A DNA stretch of 64,000 nucleotides, from contig NZ_RYZH01000036.1 in the NCBI RefSeq assembly GCF_003977685.1, positions 1 through 64,000 of the forward strand, in the 5' to 3' direction. Below the pieces are notes generated by a model, which was not told the origin of the DNA, searched no databases, and saw nothing but the letters and a program-made list of their open reading frames with translations. This document shows, piece by piece, positions 48,194 to 57,169 of this stretch; the first letter of the stretch is position 1; each line of letters starts with the position of its first letter. The position numbers and the translations under genes were made by a program. The DNA comes from Tautonia sociabilis. GTDB taxonomy: Bacteria; Planctomycetota; Planctomycetia; Isosphaerales; Isosphaeraceae.

Positions 48194-51100
48194 TTAGCCG
48201 GCCGATCCGTCGTCCCTCAGCAGGGCGATCACCGCGTCGACGTCGAGGGGTTTGACGACGAAGTGGTCGAACCCCGACCGGAGGGCACGCTCCCGATCCT
48301 CGGCCGAGTCCCGGCCGGTGACGGCGACGGCGATGAGGCCTTCCAGCCCGTCGAACGATCGGAGCCTCCCGATGAGTTCGATGCCGTCGAGGTCGGGAAG
48401 GCCGAGGTCGAGCAGCGCCACCTCGGGGCGGAACGTGGCGGCGACCTCGAGGGCCGTCCGGCCGTCGGCGGCCGTCCGGACCTCGTGGCCGGACCACGAC
48501 AGCAGGCGGGCCGTCACCCGGCGGATGTCCTCGGAGTCGTCGACGACGAGGATTCGGAAGCCTCCCGAGGCCGAGGCGGCAGGGGCGGACGAGGCAGCCG
48601 GAGCGGCGGGGACGGCGGGAAGGGGCTCCTCCCCCCGGCAGAGCCGGCCGACCGTGCCGACCAGCCGGCGGGGGTCGATCGGCTTGGGCAGGTACTCGTC
48701 GCAGCCGGCCTCCAGGCAGCGTTCACGATCGCCTCGCATGGCCGAGGCGGTGAGGGCGACGATCGGCCTCCCGAAGCCCTCCGACCGCAGCCGGGAGACG
48801 GTGCTGTAGCCGTCCAGCCGGGGCATCTGCATGTCCATCACAACCACGTCGAACGGCGAGCCGGCCCGGTCGGCCTCCCGGACGGCCTCGATGGCCGCCA
48901 GGCCATCGTCGGCCGTCTCAACCCGGGCGCCGGCCCCTTCCAGGAACATCCGAGCCAGTGACCGGATGTCGGCCCGGTCATCAACCACCAGCACGCGGCC
49001 CGAGATCCGGAACGGCGGCTCAGTTTCGCAGTGAGCGCGGTCGGCCGAGTGAACGACCACGTCTCGGTGGACCAGCCCGACTCCCTCCAGCGTCCCGGTG
49101 GCGATGGTAAGGGTGAACCGGCTGCCCCGTCCTGGCTCACTCTCGACCCCGATCGAGCCCCCCAGCAGCTCGACCAGACGCCGGCTGATCGCCAGGCCCA
49201 GTCCGGATCCGCCGTAGAGCCGGGTCATTGACGAATCGGCCTGCGAGAACGGCCGGAACAGCCGACCCAGGTGCTCCGAGGCGATCCCGATGCCGGTATC
49301 GATCACCTCGAACCGCAGCCGGGGATCGTGTGCATCCTGCTCCAGGCGACAGGTGACCAGGATCGAGCCGGACTCGGTGAACTTGATCGCATTGCCGATG
49401 AGGTTGACTAGGATCTGGCGCAACCGGGTCGGGTCGCTCTCGATCTGCTCTGGCATCGGCCCGAGGAACTGGGCCTCCAGCCGCAGCCCCTTCTCCCAGG
49501 CTCGAATGCTCATCAACGCAATCACCTCGTTCACGATCGCGTCCGGAGCGAACTTCCGCCGCTCGATCTCCAGCCCTCCGGCCTCGATCCGGGACAGATC
49601 CAAGATGTCGTTGATGATTTCCATCAGGTGTTGGCCGTTGCGCCGGATCGTCTCGATGCACTGCAAATCGTCCGGGTCGGTCACTTGGCGTGCCAACACG
49701 TCGGCGTAGCCGAGAATCGCGGTCATCGGCGTCCGGATCTCGTGGCTCATGTTCGCTAGGAATTCGCTCTTGGCTCGGCTGGCAGCCTCAGCCTGCCGCT
49801 TTGCCTCGGCCAACTCGGCCTCGGTCCGGCGTTGGTCGGTCACATCGGTGTTGGTGCCAAACCATCGGGTCACGCGGCCCGAGGAGTCACGGATCGGCAC
49901 CGCCCGGGAGAGGAACCAGCGATACCGGCCATCCTTGCCGCGGAGGGGAAAGGTGTCTTCCCAGACCTGCCCGGACTGAAAACACCGGCGAATCTTCTCA
50001 ACGACACGATTGACGTGGTCTGGGTGGTGGACCACTTGCCAGCCCCAGCCTCTCACTTGCTCGAGGGTGGTACCGGTGTAGTCGTACCAGCGGCGGTTGT
50101 ACCAGAAAATCGAGCCTGATGGGTCGGCCATCCAGGCCAGTTGCGGGATGTTCTCGGCCAGGGCTTCGAAGCGGGAGGCATGCTCGCGGAGCCCCTCCTC
50201 GGCCCGCTTCCGCTCGGAGATATCGATCACCGAACCGATGTAGCCGAGGAACGCGCCGTCGTTGTCAAATCGGGGACGCCCAGAGTCAAGCGCCCAGCGG
50301 TAGGAACCGTCACGCTGCCAGAGGCGGTAGTCGAGTGAGAACGGCTCGCCGCGCTCGCTGGCCCCTCGGAAGATCTCGATGGTTCGTTCGCGGTCGTCCG
50401 GGTGTACCATCTCCAGCCATCCGGTGCCCAGTCCTTGGCTCTCCGTCTGCCCGGTGAACTCGGTCCACGCCCGGGAAAGGAAGGTACAATCGCCGTCCGG
50501 CCCGGTCATCCAGAGCATGGCCGGAGCCGTATCGGCGACCATCCGGAACCGGCGCTCGCTCTCCCGCAAGGCCCGATCAGCCTCCTTCCGCTCGGTCAGG
50601 TCGTAGGAAACACCAACAAACCCCACACGCTTCCCCTCGCCGTCGAGCACCGGAGAGCCGGTCACAAAGGCGGGGAAGGTGCGGCCGTCCCGCCGACGGG
50701 CCTCGACTTCGCCGCTCCAGCCGCGGCCGGCGGCCGTCGCGTCCCGGATCCCGGCGACTGTCTCCCGGCCCTCGGGCAGCGGGGCCACCTCGAGGATCGG
50801 ACGGCCGATCACCTCGGCGGCGGGCCAGCCGTAAAGCGACTCGGCGAAGCGGTTCCAGTAGACGATCCGCCCTCCGGCGTCGGTGGCGACGACGGCCTGC
50901 TCCACGGCGTCGAGCAGCCGGGCCTGGAAGCGGATCAGCCGCTCGGCCTTCCGGCGCTCGGTCACCTCCTGGGCCACGATGTTGATGCCGGCCACCTCTC
51001 CGGCGGCGTCGCGCAGCGGCAGCCAGCTCTCCAACCAGGTCCGATGCTCCCCCGGCCGAGCGGCCGTCTGCCCCGAGAGCTCCAGGTCGATCACCGGCTC

Positions 51101-52924
51101 TCCCGTCTCCAGCACCCGGCGCAGGGCCGGCTCCACCTGATCGGCCAGCTCGGGCAGCATCTCCCGAACGGTGCGGCCGATGTGCTCGGCCGCCGGCCGG
51201 CCGTTGAGCTCGGCCAGGCGGTCGTTGATCCGCACGAAGCGCAGCTCACGGTCGAGCACGCAGAGCCCGACCGGGGCGCTGGCGTAGGTCGCCTCCAGTT
51301 CATCCAGCGCCAGCCGGGCGGCGGCCTCGCTTTGCCGCACCGCCGCCTCCCAGCGCATCCGATCGCTCAGGTCGTAAAAGTAGCAGACGATTCCGAACCG
51401 GTCGTCAGGGAGGATGATGCGATCGATCCGCCAGTCGTAAGCCCGCACTTCGTCGAGATCTCGGCGGCGTTCGATGATGCTCGGGGCCCGATACAGTTCC
51501 CCTGTCTCCAGAGTGTGGCGGAAGCGGCCGATCGCCTCGGAGGCGAACGGCTCCGGCCAAATGGCGCGGACCACCTCGGCGAAATCCCGACCGATCACCG
51601 GGTGGATGTCGCGAAAGACTTCCTGCGCTCCCTGACTCACCAGTCGGAGCCGGAAATCGGAATCGACCACGAAGACGCCAAACGGGTTGTTCTGGATCAG
51701 GTCGCGGAAGGTATCCTGGTTGCGCCGAAGCCGTTCCTCGACGCGCTTGCGTTCGGTGATATCCTCGGCCACATAGGAGAACCGCGTCCAGCCTGGCGTC
51801 TCCCCACCGACATGAGTGAACACACAAGAAAGCCAAGCTTTCCGGTTTTGGGTTTCGTGCTCATACTCGAAGCGAACCGGGCAGCCCAGGCGCTGGCTCT
51901 CGCGACAGCGGGCGATCCATTCGGCCACCAGCTCGCCCGGCACGCCGAGCTCGCGGGCCTCTCGCCCTTCAATCCCCCCCGGGGGCAGGCCAAGGAAGCG
52001 CTCGGCGGTTGGATTAGCATAGAGATAAACGATCGACGAATTATCGTCCGGAAGCTTCACAACCCCTTTTTGCAGCGGAGAGCTCTCATAGAAGCTCCGC
52101 AGTATCGACTCGCCACGCTTCAGCCGATTTTCGGCCTCCTTCCTGAGGGTCAGATCGATCGCCGAGCAAACCAGGTGCGTGATCCGCCCGACATCGTCCC
52201 GAACGGGAGCGATCCGGACGTCGATCCACTTCGGCTGCCCCTCGGCCGAGCGTACCGGCGCATCGAAGCGCACCACCTCGCCGAGCCGGGCTCGGCCGAT
52301 CGCCTCGCGCAGCCGGCCCCGCTCCTCGGCGGAGTCGGCCCACCAGTGGCAGTCCCAGAACTTTCGGCCCCGAAGCTCGTCGACGACGATGGCCTCGGCC
52401 CGGGGGGGCGTGTCGATGACCTCGACCAGCGTGCCGTCGAGGTCCAGCAGCCCCACGAATTCAAACACGTCGTCCACCGCTCGGCGGGCGAGGAGCTCCC
52501 GATACGGGAAGGCGAGCGCGCCCCCCATCCGGACGTCGAGATCCAAGGCCGAGCCGAACCAGCAGAGCGGCCGCTCGTCGTCGTCCCGAAGCAGTTCGGC
52601 CCTCGCAAGGAACCGGCGGTACGACCCGTCCCTGGCCCGCAGCCGGCATTCCATCTCGAACGAGCTCTCGGATCGAATCGCCTCATCCCAGCGCCCGGAG
52701 CAGGAACCACGGTCGTCGGGGTGGATCGAATCGAGCCATCCGAACCCGATCACTCGATCGATCGGTTCGCCGAGGTACTCCAGGAACCGGCGGTTGACGT
52801 AGTCGCAGGCCCCGTCGGCGCGGCCGATCCAGGCGAACAGCGGCAGCGACTCCGCGAGCATGCGGAACCACCGCGCCTCCCGGCCCCTCTCGCCCGACGG
52901 TGATGGACTGGATCGCCGCTGCAT
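48194..52924 (-). CDS. Giant hybrid histidine kinase with about eight PAS domains and two receivers
   Basis: This 1576-residue protein has no membrane helix. Residues about 20-1040 hold eight PAS/PAC-like modules (for example FAWIGRADGACDYVNRRFLE, FVVDSDFRLRLVSQGAQEVF and MADPSGSIFWYNRRWYDYTG). HisKA has His1061 in MSHEIRTPM, and the ATPase domain has LRQILVNLIGNAIKF plus GGSGLGLAISRRLVELLGG. Two receiver domains follow, with Asp1364 in VVMDMQMPR and Asp1506 in LLDLGLPDLDG. No Hpt or DNA-binding output is fused, so it must pass phosphate elsewhere. So many PAS domains suggest integration of several small-molecule, redox or light cues. No response-regulator gene lies beside it. The start at 52924 overlaps an upstream small frame (see below). 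It may be preceded by a promoter at 53198-53226. Confidence 0.92.
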   Translation of the reverse strand: MQRRSSPSPSGERGREARWFRMLAESLPLFAWIGRADGACDYVNRRFLEYLGEPIDRVIGFGWLDSIHPDDRGSCSGRWDEAIRSESSFEMECRLRARDGSYRRFLARAELLRDDDERPLCWFGSALDLDVRMGGALAFPYRELLARRAVDDVFEFVGLLDLDGTLVEVIDTPPRAEAIVVDELRGRKFWDCHWWADSAEERGRLREAIGRARLGEVVRFDAPVRSAEGQPKWIDVRIAPVRDDVGRITHLVCSAIDLTLRKEAENRLKRGESILRSFYESSPLQKGVVKLPDDNSSIVYLYANPTAERFLGLPPGGIEGREARELGVPGELVAEWIARCRESQRLGCPVRFEYEHETQNRKAWLSCVFTHVGGETPGWTRFSYVAEDITERKRVEERLRRNQDTFRDLIQNNPFGVFVVDSDFRLRLVSQGAQEVFRDIHPVIGRDFAEVVRAIWPEPFASEAIGRFRHTLETGELYRAPSIIERRRDLDEVRAYDWRIDRIILPDDRFGIVCYFYDLSDRMRWEAAVRQSEAAARLALDELEATYASAPVGLCVLDRELRFVRINDRLAELNGRPAAEHIGRTVREMLPELADQVEPALRRVLETGEPVIDLELSGQTAARPGEHRTWLESWLPLRDAAGEVAGINIVAQEVTERRKAERLIRFQARLLDAVEQAVVATDAGGRIVYWNRFAESLYGWPAAEVIGRPILEVAPLPEGRETVAGIRDATAAGRGWSGEVEARRRDGRTFPAFVTGSPVLDGEGKRVGFVGVSYDLTERKEADRALRESERRFRMVADTAPAMLWMTGPDGDCTFLSRAWTEFTGQTESQGLGTGWLEMVHPDDRERTIEIFRGASERGEPFSLDYRLWQRDGSYRWALDSGRPRFDNDGAFLGYIGSVIDISERKRAEEGLREHASRFEALAENIPQLAWMADPSGSIFWYNRRWYDYTGTTLEQVRGWGWQVVHHPDHVNRVVEKIRRCFQSGQVWEDTFPLRGKDGRYRWFLSRAVPIRDSSGRVTRWFGTNTDVTDQRRTEAELAEAKRQAEAASRAKSEFLANMSHEIRTPMTAILGYADVLARQVTDPDDLQCIETIRRNGQHLMEIINDILDLSRIEAGGLEIERRKFAPDAIVNEVIALMSIRAWEKGLRLEAQFLGPMPEQIESDPTRLRQILVNLIGNAIKFTESGSILVTCRLEQDAHDPRLRFEVIDTGIGIASEHLGRLFRPFSQADSSMTRLYGGSGLGLAISRRLVELLGGSIGVESEPGRGSRFTLTIATGTLEGVGLVHRDVVVHSADRAHCETEPPFRISGRVLVVDDRADIRSLARMFLEGAGARVETADDGLAAIEAVREADRAGSPFDVVVMDMQMPRLDGYSTVSRLRSEGFGRPIVALTASAMRGDRERCLEAGCDEYLPKPIDPRRLVGTVGRLCRGEEPLPAVPAAPAASSAPAASASGGFRILVVDDSEDIRRVTARLLSWSGHEVRTAADGRTALEVAATFRPEVALLDLGLPDLDGIELIGRLRSFDGLEGLIAVAVTGRDSAEDRERALRSGFDHFVVKPLDVDAVIALLRDDGSAG

Positions 52925-53196
52925 CAGAGCGGGCCTCTCATTGCCGGGCGGGGGGAGCGGGCGACGGCCGGGCTCCGGGGCACCGTCGGCCCGAACCAAA
53001 GCCGCATCCCCGGCGACCGGCGAAGGGCTCGGGCCAGCTCTCGGGGGATGGGTCCCCGATCCCGACGTCGATCGGGCCCCGGCATCACCCAGACAGATCG
53101 ACCGACGTGTTCAACGATACGGCCGGGGCGCGACCCGAGGGCGGAGGGGTCGAAGAGGGGCGAGGGGACCAACAGCCGATCACCATCCTCGCCCAT
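52924..53196 (-). CDS. Possible small protein coupled to the histidine kinase
   Basis: A 90-codon frame (MGEDGDRLLVPSPLFDPSAL start) ends TGATG so that its stop overlaps the histidine kinase start by one base, a form seen in translationally coupled genes. Third-position GC is about 78 percent, lower than in neighbouring genes, and no family is recognised. It may be a chance frame. Confidence 0.25.
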   Translation of the reverse strand: MGEDGDRLLVPSPLFDPSALGSRPGRIVEHVGRSVWVMPGPDRRRDRGPIPRELARALRRSPGMRLWFGPTVPRSPAVARSPRPAMRGPL

Positions 53197-53197
53197 C

Positions 53198-53226
53198 AGC
53201 CTATCTCCCAGCCCGGCAAACGTCAA
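53198..53226 (-). promoter_or_regulatory. Possible promoter for the histidine kinase
   Basis: On the minus strand TTGACG (53226-53221), 17-nt spacer, TAGGCT (53203-53198). The kinase start is about 270 nt downstream. The rest of this 336-nt gap shows no other signal. Confidence 0.35.
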
Positions 53227-53260
53227 CGCTGCCGGCACCGGCACGGCAGTCGGGCCGCCC

Positions 53261-55501
53261 TCACGGCGAGGGGCCGACACGGTAGACCCGGAACAGGGGG
53301 TCCTCGGGCGCCCCGCCGTAGGAGAGCCGGAAGATCCCGGGACGCTCGTCGGCCCACCGGCGCTCGACCGGCCAGGGCTCCCCCGGGTTGTGCCGGGCGA
53401 CGACGAGCAGCTCGATCCCCTCGGCGCGCAGGTTGGCCAGCCAGGCGTCCGGGTCCTGCTCCTCGCGGTCCCACCCGGGCATGTCGCCGGGCCAGTTGGG
53501 CTGGCCTCGGCGGACGGCCTGGCGGTGGTAGTCGTGCAGCAACCAGCCGGGATGCGCGTTGATGTTCACGTACCGGACCGTGTTTCTCATCCCCGGTCCC
53601 AGCAGGTAGTACGGCAAGTTCGTGCCCGAGTAGGCGATCCGGGCCCCCTCGGGACCGGCCAGGCGGTCGAGGGCGACCCATCCCCGGTAGTAGTCCGGGT
53701 AGGCCGGGAAGAAGCGCAGCGGCTCCGGGTAGCCCCACGGGTAGGCCACGAGCCCCGCCGCGACGAGCACGCCGGCGATCCCCCCGCCGGCCGCCAGCCT
53801 CGGCCCCGCCGCGCCGGAACAGCGAATCGCCCTCCCCATGGCCCAGGCGGCGAGCATCGCCGCCGCCCCCACCGCCGGCGGGCCGGCCACGGCGAGGACC
53901 AGGCCGGCCAGCTCGGCCGTCCTCCCCGCGTCCAGCGCCGCCGACGCCGACGCCCGCCAGGCCCCCCCGGGAGCGACCAGGGGCAGCGTCCCCGCCATGG
54001 TGTTCGGGATCAGCGGCGAGAGGTCCCAGGGCACCGCCTCCTCCTCCCCGGCGCCGGCCCAGGGCCAGGCCTGGGGAGTCAGCAGGTGCACCGCCAGCAG
54101 CGCCACCCCGAGGATCCGCAGCCCCCTCGCCCGGTCCAGCAGCAGGGCCAGGGGCACCGCCATCAGCCCGACCGCCGGGAAGAGGAACCGCTGCTGCGTC
54201 CGGTACGGGATGACCCCCCAGTAGATCGCCGCGTCCAGCACCGCCAGCGCCGCCGCTGCCCACGCCCACCGTCCCCGGCCGCCGTCCCGCCCCCGACCGA
54301 GGGCCCAGAGCCCCGCCAGCGCGCCGAACCACAGCGGCGTCATCCTCGGGTCGAGCACCTGGAGCAGGATGTCGACCCCGGCTCGCCAGTTGGCGGGGTC
54401 AATGTAATAGCGGCTCCCCTTCATCACCTCGGGGGCGTACCAGCCGGTCAGGACCGTCCGGCCGAACAGCTCGACCTGGACCGGGTACAGCGGATTGCCG
54501 CTCAGCCACAGGTTGCGGACGTACCAGAAGCCGGCCGTCAGCATGGGCAAGGCCGCCAGCATCGCCAGGTGCCCCAGCTTCGCCCTCGGGCCGATCGGCC
54601 GCAGCAGCACCGCCAGGCCGACCGCCGCGAGGATCGGGGGCACCAGCACCAGCCCCGTCGGCTTGCATCCCCAGCAGCACCCGGCCGCCAGCGCCCCCAG
54701 CGCGATCGCCTCCCCGCCTCCGTCTCGCATCGCGTAGCGCAGGAAGAAAAAGGCGGCGGCGAGGTAGCCGGCCTGGAGAATCGTGTCGACGTTCGCCTCG
54801 AAGCCGAAGACCAGGAACGGCGAGGCCGTCACCATCCACCCGCTCGCGATCACCGCCGCCGACCTTCCCGCCCCCACCTGCCGGGCCATCGCATACGACG
54901 CCAGCCAGGTCATCGCGTGGAAGGGCGCCTGGCCGGCCTTGGCGAGCAAGTCCCCCCCCCAGCCGATCATCAGCCAGGAGAGCCACAGGTCGCCGTTGGC
55001 CGGGAAGTAGGTCACCACGTTGTCGCCGAAGGGCGCCGCCACCAGCTCCAGCGCCCCGGCCTTCCACCACCGGGCCGCGAACCAGAGGTGGTAGATCGGC
55101 CCGTCGCTGACCACCTTCACCGGCAGCAGCAACGACCGCATCCCCATCAGCGCCGACACCCAGAGCGTCAGCCCCAGGCCGACCGTCGCCTCGGCCTGCC
55201 AGCGGGGGTCGCCGCTCGGGAACGCCTCGCCCGACGGCTCCCGGCGGATCCGCCCGGTCGCCCACCCGAGCCCGGCCCCGAGCAGCGACCAGCCCAGCAA
55301 CGGCCCCCGAGTCATCAGGCCGACCGCCCCGAGCGTCTGCATGCCGAGCGTCACCCACGCCCAGGAGATCACCGCCGCCGCCAGCCACCGGGCCGCCCCC
55401 CGGGGCTGGCCGAACCCGTCCCGGGCCGCCCAGTACCCGCCGAGCAGCAGCGGCCCGTTCAGCAGGATCGTCCAAAGCACGCCCACGCCGGCCTCCGTCA
55501 T
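53261..55501 (-). CDS. Large polytopic membrane protein coupled to GT2-methyltransferase, unknown
   Basis: This 746-residue protein has about 14 hydrophobic segments and a 150-residue soluble C-terminus. Motifs include KVVSDGPIYHLWFAARWWKAG (a possible GT-C Asp), TAGFWYVRNLWLSGNPLYPV, and YWGVIPYRTQQRFLFPAVG. WYVRNLWLSGNPLYP is of the sort found in phospholipid-carrier-dependent GT-C enzymes. Its ATG overlaps the stop of the upstream fusion gene as ATGA, so the two are translationally coupled and likely work on the same envelope glycan or lipid. I do not assign a substrate. Confidence 0.65.
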   Translation of the reverse strand: MTEAGVGVLWTILLNGPLLLGGYWAARDGFGQPRGAARWLAAAVISWAWVTLGMQTLGAVGLMTRGPLLGWSLLGAGLGWATGRIRREPSGEAFPSGDPRWQAEATVGLGLTLWVSALMGMRSLLLPVKVVSDGPIYHLWFAARWWKAGALELVAAPFGDNVVTYFPANGDLWLSWLMIGWGGDLLAKAGQAPFHAMTWLASYAMARQVGAGRSAAVIASGWMVTASPFLVFGFEANVDTILQAGYLAAAFFFLRYAMRDGGGEAIALGALAAGCCWGCKPTGLVLVPPILAAVGLAVLLRPIGPRAKLGHLAMLAALPMLTAGFWYVRNLWLSGNPLYPVQVELFGRTVLTGWYAPEVMKGSRYYIDPANWRAGVDILLQVLDPRMTPLWFGALAGLWALGRGRDGGRGRWAWAAAALAVLDAAIYWGVIPYRTQQRFLFPAVGLMAVPLALLLDRARGLRILGVALLAVHLLTPQAWPWAGAGEEEAVPWDLSPLIPNTMAGTLPLVAPGGAWRASASAALDAGRTAELAGLVLAVAGPPAVGAAAMLAAWAMGRAIRCSGAAGPRLAAGGGIAGVLVAAGLVAYPWGYPEPLRFFPAYPDYYRGWVALDRLAGPEGARIAYSGTNLPYYLLGPGMRNTVRYVNINAHPGWLLHDYHRQAVRRGQPNWPGDMPGWDREEQDPDAWLANLRAEGIELLVVARHNPGEPWPVERRWADERPGIFRLSYGGAPEDPLFRVYRVGPSP

Positions 55502-56955
55502 CCCGAGCCCGATCCCCCCTCCGGCTTTCTCCCCACGGCGATCGTCGACAGCGCCGGCCAGCCAGGGAGACGCTCGACCAGCTTCGCCACCGGCAGGAGC
55601 AGGTCGAACAGCCGCATCTGCCCGGGAGACAGCCGGTCCTTCCCGAAGATCTTGCCGCTGACGTACCAGCCGACCGTGCCCAGCCGGTTGAACCCCTGCT
55701 GATGCACCACCTCGAAGCCGGCCTCCTCCAGCTTCCGCCGCAACTCATCGGCCGAGTAGCGCCGCTCGTGCCCCAGCGCCCGGTCGGTCGGCGAGTAGAG
55801 CCACGGGTGCTGCGGCACCAGGATGATCGCGTGCCCCCCCGGCTCCAGCGAGCGGAAGAACAGGCGGAGCACCTCCTCGTCCGGCGCGATGTGCTCCAGC
55901 ACGTTCAGGCAGACGATCGTATCCAGCCGCTCCCCGGAGAGCCGATCGTAGTCGGACTCCCGGGCCAGGTCCATCTCGACCGTCTCGACGTTCTCCAGGT
56001 GCCCGAACCGCCGGGAGATCATCTCGACGTAGAACGCCTCGTTGTCGGTGGCGACCAGCCGCTGCCGCTCCAGCAGCAGCTCCGTCAGGTTCCCGATCCC
56101 GCAGCCGGCCTCCAGCACCCGATTTCCCACCCACGGCTCGATCTGCCGGAACAGCCAGCGGTTGAGCCCCCTCGCCTTCCTCATGGCGACGAGCACCGCG
56201 TACCCGTCATGCGTCGTGAATCTCCGGTCGAGGAACCGGCAGCGCAGCAAGACGCCGATCGCCCGCAGGCCGTCGGCCCAGCGGACCTTCTTCCCCTCCA
56301 GATACGTCCTCCCGGCGTAGCTGATCGGCACCTCGTACAGCCGGATGCCCCACTGCGACAGCCGCACCGTCAGCTCCGGCTCGACGCCGAACTTGCGGCT
56401 GCGCAGGGGAGTCTGCCGCAGCAGGTCGGCTCGGACGGCCTTGTAGCCGGTTTCCATGTCGGTGAGGTTCAGGTCGCAGAGCACGTTGGTCAGCCCGGTG
56501 AGCAGGGCGTTCCCCAGGCTGTGCCAGAAGTAGAGCACCCGGCGATACTCGCCGCTCAGGAACCGGCTCCCGAAGACGGCGTCGGCCCGGCCGTCGAGGA
56601 TCGGCCGGACCAGCCGGGGCAGGTCGTCGGGGTCGTATTCGAGGTCGGCGTCCTGGATCACGGCGATCTCGCCGCGCAGGTGGGGCAGCGCCGTCCGGAT
56701 CGCCGCCCCCTTGCCCCGGTTGCGATCGTGCCGGAAGACTCGAATGCGCGGATCCGCCTCGGCCAGCTCGCGAAGCACCTCCCCCGAGCCGTCGGTCGAG
56801 CCGTCGTCGATGGCGATCAGCTCGAAGGGGGCCGGCAGCGGCGCCTCCAGGACGCGCCGGATGATCGTCCGCAGCGTGCGACGCTCGTTGTAGACCGGGG
56901 TGATCAGGCTCAACAGCGGCCGGCTCGTCGCCGCGTCGGGGCTGGGCTCGGACAT
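55498..56955 (-). CDS. GT2 glycosyltransferase fused to class I methyltransferase
   Basis: This 485-residue protein joins a GtrB/DPM1-like GT2 domain to a SAM methyltransferase. The GT2 part (10-250) has LITPVYNERRTL, Asp50 and Asp51 in AIDDGSTDGSG, QDADLEYDP with the DxD-like Asp102/Asp104, and METGYKAVRA. The methyltransferase part (about 255-470) has VLEAGCGIGN (motif I) and CLNVLEHIAPDEEVL. Members of this GT2 group use NDP-sugars and polyprenyl phosphate. The linked methyltransferase may methylate the sugar or carrier, or be an independent partner. The start at 56955 has no good ribosome site. It is divergent from the S9 peptidase. Confidence 0.88.
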   Translation of the reverse strand: MSEPSPDAATSRPLLSLITPVYNERRTLRTIIRRVLEAPLPAPFELIAIDDGSTDGSGEVLRELAEADPRIRVFRHDRNRGKGAAIRTALPHLRGEIAVIQDADLEYDPDDLPRLVRPILDGRADAVFGSRFLSGEYRRVLYFWHSLGNALLTGLTNVLCDLNLTDMETGYKAVRADLLRQTPLRSRKFGVEPELTVRLSQWGIRLYEVPISYAGRTYLEGKKVRWADGLRAIGVLLRCRFLDRRFTTHDGYAVLVAMRKARGLNRWLFRQIEPWVGNRVLEAGCGIGNLTELLLERQRLVATDNEAFYVEMISRRFGHLENVETVEMDLARESDYDRLSGERLDTIVCLNVLEHIAPDEEVLRLFFRSLEPGGHAIILVPQHPWLYSPTDRALGHERRYSADELRRKLEEAGFEVVHQQGFNRLGTVGWYVSGKIFGKDRLSPGQMRLFDLLLPVAKLVERLPGWPALSTIAVGRKPEGGSGSG

Positions 56956-57123
56956 GCGTTCGCTTCGCGTCTCGCCGCGTCGTGGGGAAGGACGCCCCCG
57001 ACACGATACCGGATCGCGGCCCGAAGGCTCCAGGGCGCTCCGCCCCGGGCGAGCCCTCCCAAGAGGCCGAGCCCTCGAAGTCTCGACGAGAAGCGGCCAG
57101 AATCGCGACGGTGGCTCGAATCC

Positions 57124-57158
57124 GAACCCCGAACCCCGAACCCCGAACCCCGAACCCC
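57124..57158. repeat. GAACCCC heptanucleotide tandem repeat
   Basis: Five perfect tandem copies end about 11 nt before the peptidase start codon, between the divergent fusion gene and peptidase gene. Confidence 0.9.
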
Positions 57159-57169
57159 GAGCAGGAGCG

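Noticed and set aside
50402-52903. 833-codon plus-strand frame opposite the histidine kinase
   Set aside because: It mirrors the PAS-rich kinase; composition is biased and no motif is seen.
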